Below, in pieces: positions 1-6,675 of a DNA stretch of 64,000 bases. Where the stretch lies: contig CP054936.1 in assembly GCA_013364255.1 (NCBI GenBank), positions 7,210,353-7,274,352 of the forward strand, in the 5' to 3' direction. A model generated the notes under the pieces. It saw only the letters and a list, made by a program, of their open reading frames with translations. It had not been told where the DNA came from and did no database searches. How positions within the stretch are numbered: position 1 is the first letter of the stretch; each line of letters opens with the position of its first letter. The translations under genes were made by a program, and so were the position numbers. Source of the stretch: Streptomyces seoulensis (GTDB lineage: Bacteria > Actinomycetota > Actinomycetes > Streptomycetales > Streptomycetaceae).

Positions 1-27
1 GACGCGCTCCCCGGGCCGTCGAGCTGA
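1..27 (+). CDS. C-terminal tail of an upstream gene (partial)
   Basis: An open frame runs from the window edge to a TGA at 25-27 and would encode a tail ending DALPGPSS. It stops 18 bp before the next start codon, which has its own Shine-Dalgarno, so an upstream co-directional gene of the glycosyltransferase group is plausible. Only eight codons are visible, so neither the product nor the frame can be established. Confidence 0.3.
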   Translation, partial: DALPGPSS

Positions 28-45
28 ACCGAGGGGACCAGCACC

Positions 46-1002
46 ATGGAACGCTCACCCATCGGGGTGGTCATCGCCACCCGCAACCGCTCCGCCTCCC
101 TCGCCGTCACCCTCCGCCATCTGCTCGCGCTGCCCGAACGCCCCGAGATCGTCGTCGCCGACAACGCCTCCACCGACGACACCCGCACCCTCCTGGCCCG
201 CGAGTTCCCGCAGGTCCGCGTGGTCGCGCTGCCGTTCAACCGGGGCGCCCTCGCCCGCACCCACGGCGTTCGCGCCCTGCGCACCCCCTACGTCGCCTTC
301 AGCGACGACGACTCCTGGTGGGCGCCGGGCGCGCTCGCCGAGGCCGCCCGCCTCTTCGACGCCCACCCCCGGCTCGGCCTGCTCGCCGCCCGCACCCTCG
401 TCGGTCCCGAGAACGCGCCCGACCCGCTCAACGAGGTCCTCGCCCACTCGCCGCTCGGCCCGGCCGCCGACCTCCCCGGCACCCAGGTGCTCGGCTTCCT
501 CGCCTGCGCCAGCGTCACCCGCCGCACCTCCTACCTCGACGCGGGCGGCTTCCACCCGCTGATCTTCTTCGGCGCCGAGGAGACCCTGCTCGCCTACGAC
601 CTGGCCGCCCGCGGCTGGGGCGTCACCCACAGCCCCGACGTGGTCGCCCACCACCACCCCGCGCCGAAACCGCGGCCCGACCGCCCGGCCGTCCAGCGCC
701 GCAACGAAGTCCTCACCACCTGGCTGCGCCGCCCCCTGCCGCTCGCCCTCGCCCGCACCCGCGCCCTGGCCGCCGACGCCCGCCGCGACCCCGAGGCCCG
801 GCGCGCGCTCGGCGAGACGCTGACCCGGCTGCCCGCCGCCCTGCGCGCCCGCCACCCGCTGCCCCCGCACCTGGAACGCGCCGCCCGCCTGCTGGACACC
901 GACAGGGGCGGCGCGCGCCCGCGCCCCGGCACGGGCGCCGGCACCCCCGTGGACGCCGGCGCGGACCGCCGGGCCCGCGCCGACCTCGGAGGCACCCCAT
1001 GA
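46..1002 (+). CDS. family 2 glycosyltransferase
   Basis: A cytoplasmic GT-A fold transferase that would move a sugar from a nucleotide-sugar donor to a glycan or natural-product acceptor; neither substrate can be told from sequence. The N-terminus IGVVIATRNR is the usual GT2 nucleotide-binding start. An acidic DDD cluster at residues 87-89 (AFSDDDSWW) is the metal/donor motif, and GAEETLLAYDL near residue 185 corresponds to the acceptor-side ED region. No membrane helix is visible. The ATG is preceded by GAGGGG. The stop overlaps the next start (ATGA), so the two transferases are translationally coupled. The last 35 or so residues are a basic, proline-rich tail unlikely to be catalytic. Confidence 0.88.
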   Translation: MERSPIGVVIATRNRSASLAVTLRHLLALPERPEIVVADNASTDDTRTLLAREFPQVRVVALPFNRGALARTHGVRALRTPYVAFSDDDSWWAPGALAEAARLFDAHPRLGLLAARTLVGPENAPDPLNEVLAHSPLGPAADLPGTQVLGFLACASVTRRTSYLDAGGFHPLIFFGAEETLLAYDLAARGWGVTHSPDVVAHHHPAPKPRPDRPAVQRRNEVLTTWLRRPLPLALARTRALAADARRDPEARRALGETLTRLPAALRARHPLPPHLERAARLLDTDRGGARPRPGTGAGTPVDAGADRRARADLGGTP

Positions 1003-1895
1003 CCGACCCCCGCACCACCGTCGTGGTCATCACCCACAACCGGCGCCCCGAACTCCTGCGCACCCTCGACCGGCTGGCCGAACTGCCCGAACAGCCCGAG
1101 ATCGTCGTCACCGACAACGGCTCCACCGACGGCACCGCCGCCGCCGTGGCCCGCCGCCACCCCGGCGTACGCCTGCTCACCCCCGGCCGCAACCTCGGCG
1201 CCGTCGGCCGAAACCTCGCCGTACGGCACGTCCGCACCCCCTACGTGGCCTTCTGCGACGACGACTCCTGGTGGGCGCCGGGCGCGCTGGCCGGCGCCGC
1301 CGATCTGCTCGACCGGCACCCCGCGCTCGTCGCCGTCACCGCCCGCATCGTCGTCGAACCGGCCGGCACCGAGGACCCCATCGTCGAGGAACTGCGCGAC
1401 TCGCCCGTGCCGGGACCGGGTTGGCTGCCGGGCCCGGCGCTCGGCTCCTTCCTCGCGGCGGCGACCGTCCTGCGCACCGACGCGTTCCGGCGCGCCGGCG
1501 GCTTCCATCCGCGCCTGTGGCTCGGCGGCGAGGAGGAACTGCTCGCCGCCGACCTCGCCGCGGCCGGCTGGTGGCTGACGTACGCCGAACACCTGACGAT
1601 CCACCACCAGCCCTCGACGGTCCGCGACGCCACCCGCCGCCGCCGGGACGGCATCCGCAACACGCTGTGGTTCACCTGGCTGCGCCGCCCGGTACGGCCC
1701 GCCCTGCGCCGCACCCTGCACCTGGCCCGCACGGTGCCGCGCGACACCGCCTCGCTGCGCGCCTTCGCCGAGGCCGCCGCCGCCCTGCCGTGGGTGCTGC
1801 GCGAGCGCCGCGTGCTGCCGCCGGAGGTGGAGGGCCGCTTCCGCCTCCTGGAGGACAGCCAGCGCCGCTCCAAGGCCCGCTGCTACACGGGGTGA
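999..1895 (+). CDS. family 2 glycosyltransferase (paralogue of the preceding gene)
   Basis: A second GT-A transferase of 298 aa, coupled to the first through a 4-bp overlap. It is clearly a tandem duplicate: ITHNRRPELL matches the first copy, DNGSTDGT replaces DNASTDDT, and TPYVAFCDDDSWWAPGAL recurs at the same residue numbers, again with DDD at 87-89. GGEEELLAADL matches the ED region. The C-terminal 100 residues diverge more, which suggests different acceptors. A 12-bp stem terminator follows directly. Family membership is secure; the biological product is unknown. Confidence 0.88.
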   Translation: MTDPRTTVVVITHNRRPELLRTLDRLAELPEQPEIVVTDNGSTDGTAAAVARRHPGVRLLTPGRNLGAVGRNLAVRHVRTPYVAFCDDDSWWAPGALAGAADLLDRHPALVAVTARIVVEPAGTEDPIVEELRDSPVPGPGWLPGPALGSFLAAATVLRTDAFRRAGGFHPRLWLGGEEELLAADLAAAGWWLTYAEHLTIHHQPSTVRDATRRRRDGIRNTLWFTWLRRPVRPALRRTLHLARTVPRDTASLRAFAEAAAALPWVLRERRVLPPEVEGRFRLLEDSQRRSKARCYTG

Positions 1896-1907
1896 CGGCC
1901 GTGCGGA

Positions 1908-1937
1908 AGCCCCGCCGTCCGTTGCGACGGCGGGGCT
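1908..1937. terminator. bidirectional hairpin terminator
   Basis: A perfect 12-bp inverted repeat (1908-1919 with 1926-1937, arm AGCCCCGCCGTC, loop CGTTGC) lies between the rightward glycosyltransferase stop and the leftward DUF3040 stop. It has no clear T-run, as is normal in Streptomyces. Confidence 0.75.
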
Positions 1938-1993
1938 CACCCGCGTTCCGCGTCCCCCGGGCGGACGGCCGCGCGCAGCCCGTCCGCGACCGC

Positions 1994-2308
1994 TCAGCCC
2001 GTCCGCGACCACCGGCACAGCAGCCGGAAGCCGGCGAACAGGGCCACCGGCCACACCGCCGCGAACGCCCAGACCACCGCCACCTGCGAGGTCACGATGC
2101 CCGCGGTCATCAGGCCGAGGGCGACCGCCGCCAGCACCGTCACCGTGACCGGGTGCGGCGCGTAGGCCGCCATCCTGGACAGGTCGGGACGGCGCCGGCG
2201 CCGCTGCACCGCGCGCAGCCGCCGGGCCAGCCGGCGGTCGCGGTTCAGGGCGCGCTCTATCTCGTCCAGGATCTTCTGCTCATGCTCGGGGAGTCGTCTT
2301 GTCGACAC
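1994..2308 (-). CDS. DUF3040 family small membrane protein
   Basis: A 104-aa protein. The N-terminal third is soluble and highly charged (LPEHEQKILDEIERAL, then an Arg-rich stretch). Two hydrophobic segments follow, around residues 52-71 and 78-96. The PLSEHEQ-like opening and two-helix tail are the hallmark of the actinobacterial DUF3040 family, whose function is not established. The GTG start at 2308 is chosen because GGAG sits 6-7 nt upstream and the family begins at this residue. Confidence 0.8.
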   Translation of the reverse strand: MSTRRLPEHEQKILDEIERALNRDRRLARRLRAVQRRRRRPDLSRMAAYAPHPVTVTVLAAVALGLMTAGIVTSQVAVVWAFAAVWPVALFAGFRLLCRWSRTG

Positions 2309-2376
2309 TGTTGCTCCTACGGGGGGAACGACCTGCCTGCCGCGTCCTCTCCCGTGTGCCCCGCGGGCCGTTCGGA

Positions 2377-3306
2377 CTAACCGGCGCCCGGCGGCCCCAG
2401 CGCCGCCACCAGTTCCTCGGACCCGTCGCCCCCCGCGCCCGCCGCGAACCCCCGGCCGACGCGCCGCGCGGCGTCCCGGCCGGCGGCCAGGCACCAGTGC
2501 CACCAGCGGTCCAGCTCGGCGGCGCCGTCCCCGGCCAGCAGCTCGGCGGGCACCAGCGCGGGCCAGCCGCAGGCCCGCGCCTGCGCGGTCACCTTCGCTC
2601 CGCCCTCGACCGGGTCCACGGCCAGCGCGGGCGTCCCGGCGCGCAGCGCGAGCACCATCCCGTGCAGCCGGTCGGTGACGACCAGGTCCAGGCGCTCCAG
2701 GACGGCCTCCAGCTGCGCGGGCGTCGCGCACAGCCGCCAGTCGCGGGTGTCGAGCCGGGTCTCCAGCTCCAGCCGCGCGCAGTCCTTGCCGTGCAGCCAG
2801 CCGGTCAGCCGCCGGGCCACCGCGTCGTGCCGCCGGGCCGTCCCGTACTCGTGCTGCCCGTGGGTGAGGACCACCCCGACGACGGGCCGGGCGGGCAGCG
2901 CCGGGGCGGCGGCGGCCAGGTCCCGGACGGGCTCGGCGGCCGGGGCGTCGCGGGCCAGCACCCGGTGGAAGCCGGTGACCGCCGGGCCGTGCGGGTCGAT
3001 CACCGAGGTGCCGACCGCGATCCGCAGACAGTGCGCGAACCGGCGGTGCAGCTCCTCGATCTGCGGCCCGTGCAGCGGCCCGCACACGAAGACCAGCCGC
3101 CCGTACCGCTCGGGCGCCACGTCCGCCAGGTGCAGGGCGTCCGGCCGGAACCCGGGGCTCCAGGCGACGTCGTAGCCGAGCCCCGCGCGCCGCAGCACGT
3201 CCTCGACGCGCCGCAGCGCCAGGACGTCACCGGCGGTCGCCTCGCCGTCCGGGAAGGCGAACCAGCCGGTGAGCAGAATCCGTGACGCGTGTGGTTCCTG
3301 GTGCAC
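2377..3306 (-). CDS. polysaccharide pyruvyl transferase-like protein
   Basis: About 309 aa. The N-terminus reads RILLTGWFAFPDGEATAGD, like the nucleotide-binding opening of the pyruvyl transferase family, and the core motif VVTDRLHGMVLALRAGTPAL near residues 205-225 is its most recognisable signature. Members add a pyruvate ketal from phosphoenolpyruvate to a sugar of an exopolysaccharide or cell-wall glycan. Two glycosyltransferases lie just to the left on the other strand, which supports a glycan role. GTG at 3306 behind a G-rich ribosome site is preferred; an ATG at 3354 would add 16 residues with no family character. Confidence 0.7.
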   Translation of the reverse strand: MHQEPHASRILLTGWFAFPDGEATAGDVLALRRVEDVLRRAGLGYDVAWSPGFRPDALHLADVAPERYGRLVFVCGPLHGPQIEELHRRFAHCLRIAVGTSVIDPHGPAVTGFHRVLARDAPAAEPVRDLAAAAPALPARPVVGVVLTHGQHEYGTARRHDAVARRLTGWLHGKDCARLELETRLDTRDWRLCATPAQLEAVLERLDLVVTDRLHGMVLALRAGTPALAVDPVEGGAKVTAQARACGWPALVPAELLAGDGAAELDRWWHWCLAAGRDAARRVGRGFAAGAGGDGSEELVAALGPPGAG

Positions 3307-3403
3307 AGTGCGCCCGGGTGCCCCCCGCCGCCGCACTCCATGCGCCGCCCTCACCCGACCGGGCGCACCCCGCGGCGCCGCACCCCCGGCAGGGCGCCCC
3401 GGC

Positions 3404-4144
3404 TCAGGTCTCCTGCTCGTCCTCCTCCGAGGCGAGGCTCAGCTCCACGTCCACGACCCCGTCGTCCTGGAACAGCTCGGACGCCAGCCGTCCGGCGTCC
3501 GCCGTGCCCTCCAGCCGCAGCAGCACCCGCGCGGCGGAGTCGGTGCGGCCGGCCAGCCGGTCGGCCTTCACCTCCGTGATGCGGAACCCCCGCCGGGTGC
3601 ACGCCTCCATCAGCCGCGGCAGCAGCGCCCGGCCGGTCAGATACGTCAGCCGCACCTCCACCGCCCTGGGCGTGACGCCCACCGTGCGCCCGGACAGGTA
3701 CGGGTAGCCGCGGACGACGAGGAAGTGCAGCGCGGTCGTCGCCAGGGCCAGGATCGGCAGCCCGCCGCCGCAGGCCATGCCGACCGCGCAGGTCAGCCAG
3801 ATCGTGGCCGCGGTGGTCAGCCCCCGCACCGCGTCCCGCCGTACGAAGATCAGACCGCCGCCGATGAAGCCGATGCCGGAGACGATCTGGGCGGCCACCC
3901 GGGACGGGTCGAAGGAGACGTGGTCCAGGCCCAGCACATTGGTGAACCCGTGCTGGGACACCTCCATCATCAGGGCGCTGGCGACCCCGACCAGGGTGTG
4001 GGTGCGCAGCCCGGCGCTCTTCTGGTGGGCCTCCCGCTCCCAGCCGATCAGGCTGGACAGCAGCAGCGCCAGACCCAGTTCGGCCAGTTGGCGCAGTCCC
4101 TGTCCGTTGGCCACGTCCCACAGCGGAACGGCGAGCCCCGGCAT
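3404..4144 (-). CDS. MgtC/SapB family inner-membrane protein
   Basis: A 246-aa protein with four or five hydrophobic helices in the first 150 residues. It carries the family-diagnostic SSLIGWERE near residue 28 and IVSGIGFIGGGLIF near residue 90. The C-terminal 90 residues form a soluble ACT-like regulatory domain. MgtC proteins modulate Mg2+ starvation responses and, in some pathogens, the F-type ATPase; in Streptomyces the role is unproven. The ATG at 4144 has AGGGGAG at a good distance. No Mg2+ transporter gene lies beside it. Confidence 0.85.
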   Translation of the reverse strand: MPGLAVPLWDVANGQGLRQLAELGLALLLSSLIGWEREAHQKSAGLRTHTLVGVASALMMEVSQHGFTNVLGLDHVSFDPSRVAAQIVSGIGFIGGGLIFVRRDAVRGLTTAATIWLTCAVGMACGGGLPILALATTALHFLVVRGYPYLSGRTVGVTPRAVEVRLTYLTGRALLPRLMEACTRRGFRITEVKADRLAGRTDSAARVLLRLEGTADAGRLASELFQDDGVVDVELSLASEEDEQET

Positions 4145-4271
4145 GCGTCTCCCCTCGTCGGCGTCGTGTCGGCCGTCCGTCGGCCCCGTCGCCCATTGTG
4201 TGGCCGCGGGGGTGCTGCCGGGGTACCCGGCACGGGAGATCGGAAAGCGCGCGGCGGAAGGAGCGGTGCCG

Positions 4272-4763
4272 GTGCCGCGGATGGACGCCGAACAGGCGCG
4301 GCGGCGGTTCGCCGCCGCCCGGGTGGCCCGGCTGGCCACGGTGGACCCGGCCGGGCGCCCCCGGCTGGTCCCGGTGGTGTTCGCCGTGTACGCCGCGGAT
4401 GACGGGTTCGGCGGGTTCGGCGGGTACGGCGGGTACGGCCTGGTGACGGCGGTCGACCACAAGCCCAAGCGCACCCCGCGCCTGGCCCGCCTCTGCGACA
4501 TCGGGGCGAACGCGGCCGTCTGCCTGCTGGTGGACGCCTACGACGAGGACTGGGACCGGCTGTGGTGGGCCAGGGCCGACGGCACGGCCCGCGTCGTCGC
4601 GCCGGACGCCCCGGACCCCGGCGACCGCGAGCGCTGCGCGGCGGCCCGCGCCCGCCTGTGCGGCAAGTACCCGCAGTACCGCGCCGTCCCGCCCGGCGGC
4701 CCGGTGATCGACGTCGCCGTCCACCGCTGGAGCGGCTGGCGGGCCGCCGGACCGGAGGGCTGA
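4272..4763 (+). CDS. PPOX-class (pyridoxamine-5'-phosphate oxidase-like) F420/FMN oxidoreductase
   Basis: A 163-aa split-barrel protein. RVARLATVDPAGRPRLVPVVF at about residues 17-37 is the classic opening strand pair, and VDHKPKRTPRLARLCDI matches the phosphate/cofactor-binding stretch of the Rv1155-like F420-dependent group. The C-terminus (VIDVAVHRWSGWRA) is also typical. The GTG at 4272 is chosen because GGAAGGAG lies 8 nt upstream; ATG 4281 is the alternative. Oddly, a Gly/aromatic insert (GFGGFGGYGGYG) from four 9-bp DNA repeats interrupts the second strand region. The substrate is unknown. Confidence 0.75.
   Translation: MPRMDAEQARRRFAAARVARLATVDPAGRPRLVPVVFAVYAADDGFGGFGGYGGYGLVTAVDHKPKRTPRLARLCDIGANAAVCLLVDAYDEDWDRLWWARADGTARVVAPDAPDPGDRERCAAARARLCGKYPQYRAVPPGGPVIDVAVHRWSGWRAAGPEG
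4404..4439 (+). repeat. four 9-bp tandem repeats inside the PPOX gene
   Basis: GGGTTCGGC twice then GGGTACGGC twice, in frame, encoding a GFG/GYG run. The two unit types differ by one base, which indicates recent slippage expansion. Confidence 0.85.
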
Positions 4764-4919
4764 CGACCGCGTGGTTTGGGCCCGCCGGATCCGGTTACGC
4801 GGCGCGCAGTCCGCTGAACCCGCACGCGGCTGAACCCGCACGCGAGAGAGGCCGGTCGCCGAGGCCGACCGGACGACGATCGCCGAGGCCGTACGCATAC
4901 GAGGCGAAGGGAAGCGACC

Positions 4920-5192
4920 GTGCACGACGCCCCCCGTTCCGGCACCGAGCCGCGCCACGCGCGCAGTCCGCTGCGGCTGCGCCGGCTGCTGTCCGGTGTC
5001 TTCCTGCCCGTCTTCGCCCTCGCCGCCGCCCTGTTCGCGTACTGGGCCACCCGGTCAGGGCCCGGCGACAGCCCCGGCGGCACGGTCCTGGCCACCCTGG
5101 CCGGCGTCTGCGCGGCGCTCGCCCTGATCGCCGCGGTGGACCTGCTGGTCGTCGGCCGCCGGCTGCACTCCGGACGGGGCCGGACCGTCTGA
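4920..5192 (+). CDS. small two-helix membrane protein, DUF6343-like
   Basis: A 90-aa protein with GTEPRHARSPLRLR at residues 8-21, then hydrophobic helices at about 28-45 and 56-78, and a basic tail. The RTGTEP..ARSPLRLR opening is what I associate with the Streptomyces DUF6343 family, a membrane family of unknown function. The GTG start follows GAAGGGAAGCGACC. A strong convergent terminator lies 44 bp downstream. Confidence 0.65.
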   Translation: MHDAPRSGTEPRHARSPLRLRRLLSGVFLPVFALAAALFAYWATRSGPGDSPGGTVLATLAGVCAALALIAAVDLLVVGRRLHSGRGRTV

Positions 5193-5235
5193 CCTCGGCC
5201 GGCGCGTCGCGCCCCGCGCGGGGCGGGCATGGAGA

Positions 5236-5276
5236 GGGGGCGTTGCGGGCCGCTCGTGGTGGCTCGCAACGCCCCC
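5236..5276. terminator. bidirectional hairpin terminator
   Basis: A perfect 12-bp stem (GGGGGCGTTGCG at 5236-5247 with CGCAACGCCCCC at 5265-5276) and a 17-nt loop lie between two convergent genes. Confidence 0.8.
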
Positions 5277-5310
5277 TGGTATCGCACCCGGGGGATCCCC
5301 CCGGGAACCT

Positions 5311-6135
5311 TCAGGGGCCGACCTGCGCCGTGACCGGGCCGGAGAAGGTGGTCAGCCGGGTGTAGACACCCGGGTAACCGGCCTCGGCACAGCCGTTGCC
5401 CCAGGAAGTGATCCCTGCCAGGACGCCCCCGACTAGCAGGGGACCGCCGCTGTCGCCCTGGCAGGTGTCTGTGCCGCCGGACCGGGGTCCGGCGCAAACC
5501 ATGTCGCTCGCGACGAAGTCGGAGCCGTAGGCGCTCTCGCAGTCGGCGTCGGAGGCGACCGGGACGGTCGCGGTGCGCAACTGGTTGGAGGAGCCGCCGC
5601 TTTCGGAGGTGGTGCCCCAGCCGAGGATCCGGGCGGTGGCGCCGGCCGCGTACACGTCCGTGTCGGTGGGGGAGACGTACTTCGCCGGGGTGTACGGCAT
5701 CGCCGTCGACAGGGTCAGCACGGCCACGTCGTCACCGCCGGCCGCGTCCGTGTAGTCCGGAGCCACCCAGATGCCGTCCAGGCCGCTCACCGTGCCGTCG
5801 GCGCCGTCCAGATAGGTCCGGCCGCCGACCACGCGGAGGTTCCCGGCGCCCTCGCCCGCCACGCAGTGCGCCGCGGTGACCACCTTGCGCGCCGCCACCA
5901 GGGTGCCCCCGCAGAACTGGTTGCCGGCCGCGTCCGTGAGCTGCACGACGAAGGGGTAGTCGGCCGTCGTGGTCGTGGTGCCGCCGACGATGGGCCGGGG
6001 GGCCTCGGCGGGGCGGGGGTCGGCGGTCGCGGTGGGAGCGGTGAGCAGCGCGGTGGCGGTGGTGGCGGCGCCGGTCGCGAGGGCGGCGGCGGTCCGTTTG
6101 CCGCAGGTGCGTCCGACGCGGGTGAGGCCGAGCAT
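5311..6135 (-). CDS. secreted trypsin-like serine protease (S1 family)
   Basis: A 274-aa pre-pro-protease. A signal peptide (basic start, Ala/Thr-rich core, TATADP cleavage region near residue 38) and a short propeptide precede mature IVGG. The catalytic triad is visible: His in VVTAAHCV, Asp in GGDDVAVL, Ser in CQGDSGGP. The Asp six residues before the catalytic Ser (TDTCQGDS) is the trypsin position-189 residue, so cleavage after Arg/Lys is predicted. Six or so Cys residues fit disulfides. It resembles the S. griseus trypsin group. The ATG at 6135 follows GAGGAGA; longer upstream starts would bury the signal peptide. Secretion and autoproteolytic activation are inferred. Confidence 0.9.
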   Translation of the reverse strand: MLGLTRVGRTCGKRTAAALATGAATTATALLTAPTATADPRPAEAPRPIVGGTTTTTADYPFVVQLTDAAGNQFCGGTLVAARKVVTAAHCVAGEGAGNLRVVGGRTYLDGADGTVSGLDGIWVAPDYTDAAGGDDVAVLTLSTAMPYTPAKYVSPTDTDVYAAGATARILGWGTTSESGGSSNQLRTATVPVASDADCESAYGSDFVASDMVCAGPRSGGTDTCQGDSGGPLLVGGVLAGITSWGNGCAEAGYPGVYTRLTTFSGPVTAQVGP

Positions 6136-6675
6136 GCGTCTCCTCGTGGGGCCGGCCGATGGGGCTCGCGCGGGTGGGGTGAAGCACGGAAGTCCTGGAG
6201 TCCGGTGCGGACTCCCGGGTGCCCGGGCGATCGGCACGTCCCTTACGCTAGGGCCCGGCCCGGCCGCCTCCAATGAGGGAACCCCCTAGGCCCCCCGGTC
6301 AGGGAAAACCCTCGGTCCGCCCAACCGGCCTGGCAGGCAGGGCCGTTCGGCCCCGCTCCGGCGCGCTGTGTCCGCACCCGTCCGGCCTCGGCCGCACCCG
6401 TCCGGCTCCGGCCGCTTTCGGCCGGCCCCGACCGGTTCCGGCCATTTCCGGCTGTTCCCAGCCGAGTTGACCACCCCGGCGCACCCGGCGCACCCGACCG
6501 GCACCAGCCGAGAACGAGCTGAAAACCAGCCGACACGCAGCCGAGAACCAGCCGATACGCAGCCGAGAACCAGCCGGCATGCCGCCGAGGACCGGGCGAG
6601 AACCGGCCGTTCGGCCGCGACCGCCCGGCAGGGCTCCTCACTGGACCCGCACGGCCCAGTCAACCCGCACCGCGC
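6136..6675. other. 540-bp intergenic region, repetitive and without a supported gene
   Basis: Between the protease start and the LuxR-family regulator stop there is no frame with family character. The central part (about 6360-6465) is a degenerate string of CCGGCC/TCCGGC variants, followed by 22-bp tandem repeats. The protease promoter must lie within the first 150 bp, but no convincing -35/-10 pair is visible. Confidence 0.6.
6503..6590. repeat. four 22-bp tandem repeats
   Basis: Units begin ACCAGCCGA at 6503, 6525, 6547 and 6569. Units 2 and 3 differ by a single base (C/T), while units 1 and 4 are degenerate. They are not in a plausible coding frame and have no dyad symmetry typical of an operator array. 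Confidence 0.75.

Noticed and set aside
594..2054. Long open frames antisense to the glycosyltransferases
   Set aside because: Such frames occur opposite nearly every gene here because third positions are G/C-saturated; their translations are Gly/Arg/Ala-rich and match no family.
6243..6663. Several leftward frames in the protease-LAL gap
   Set aside because: They arise from 22-bp and CCGGCC-type repeats, and no translation shows family character.
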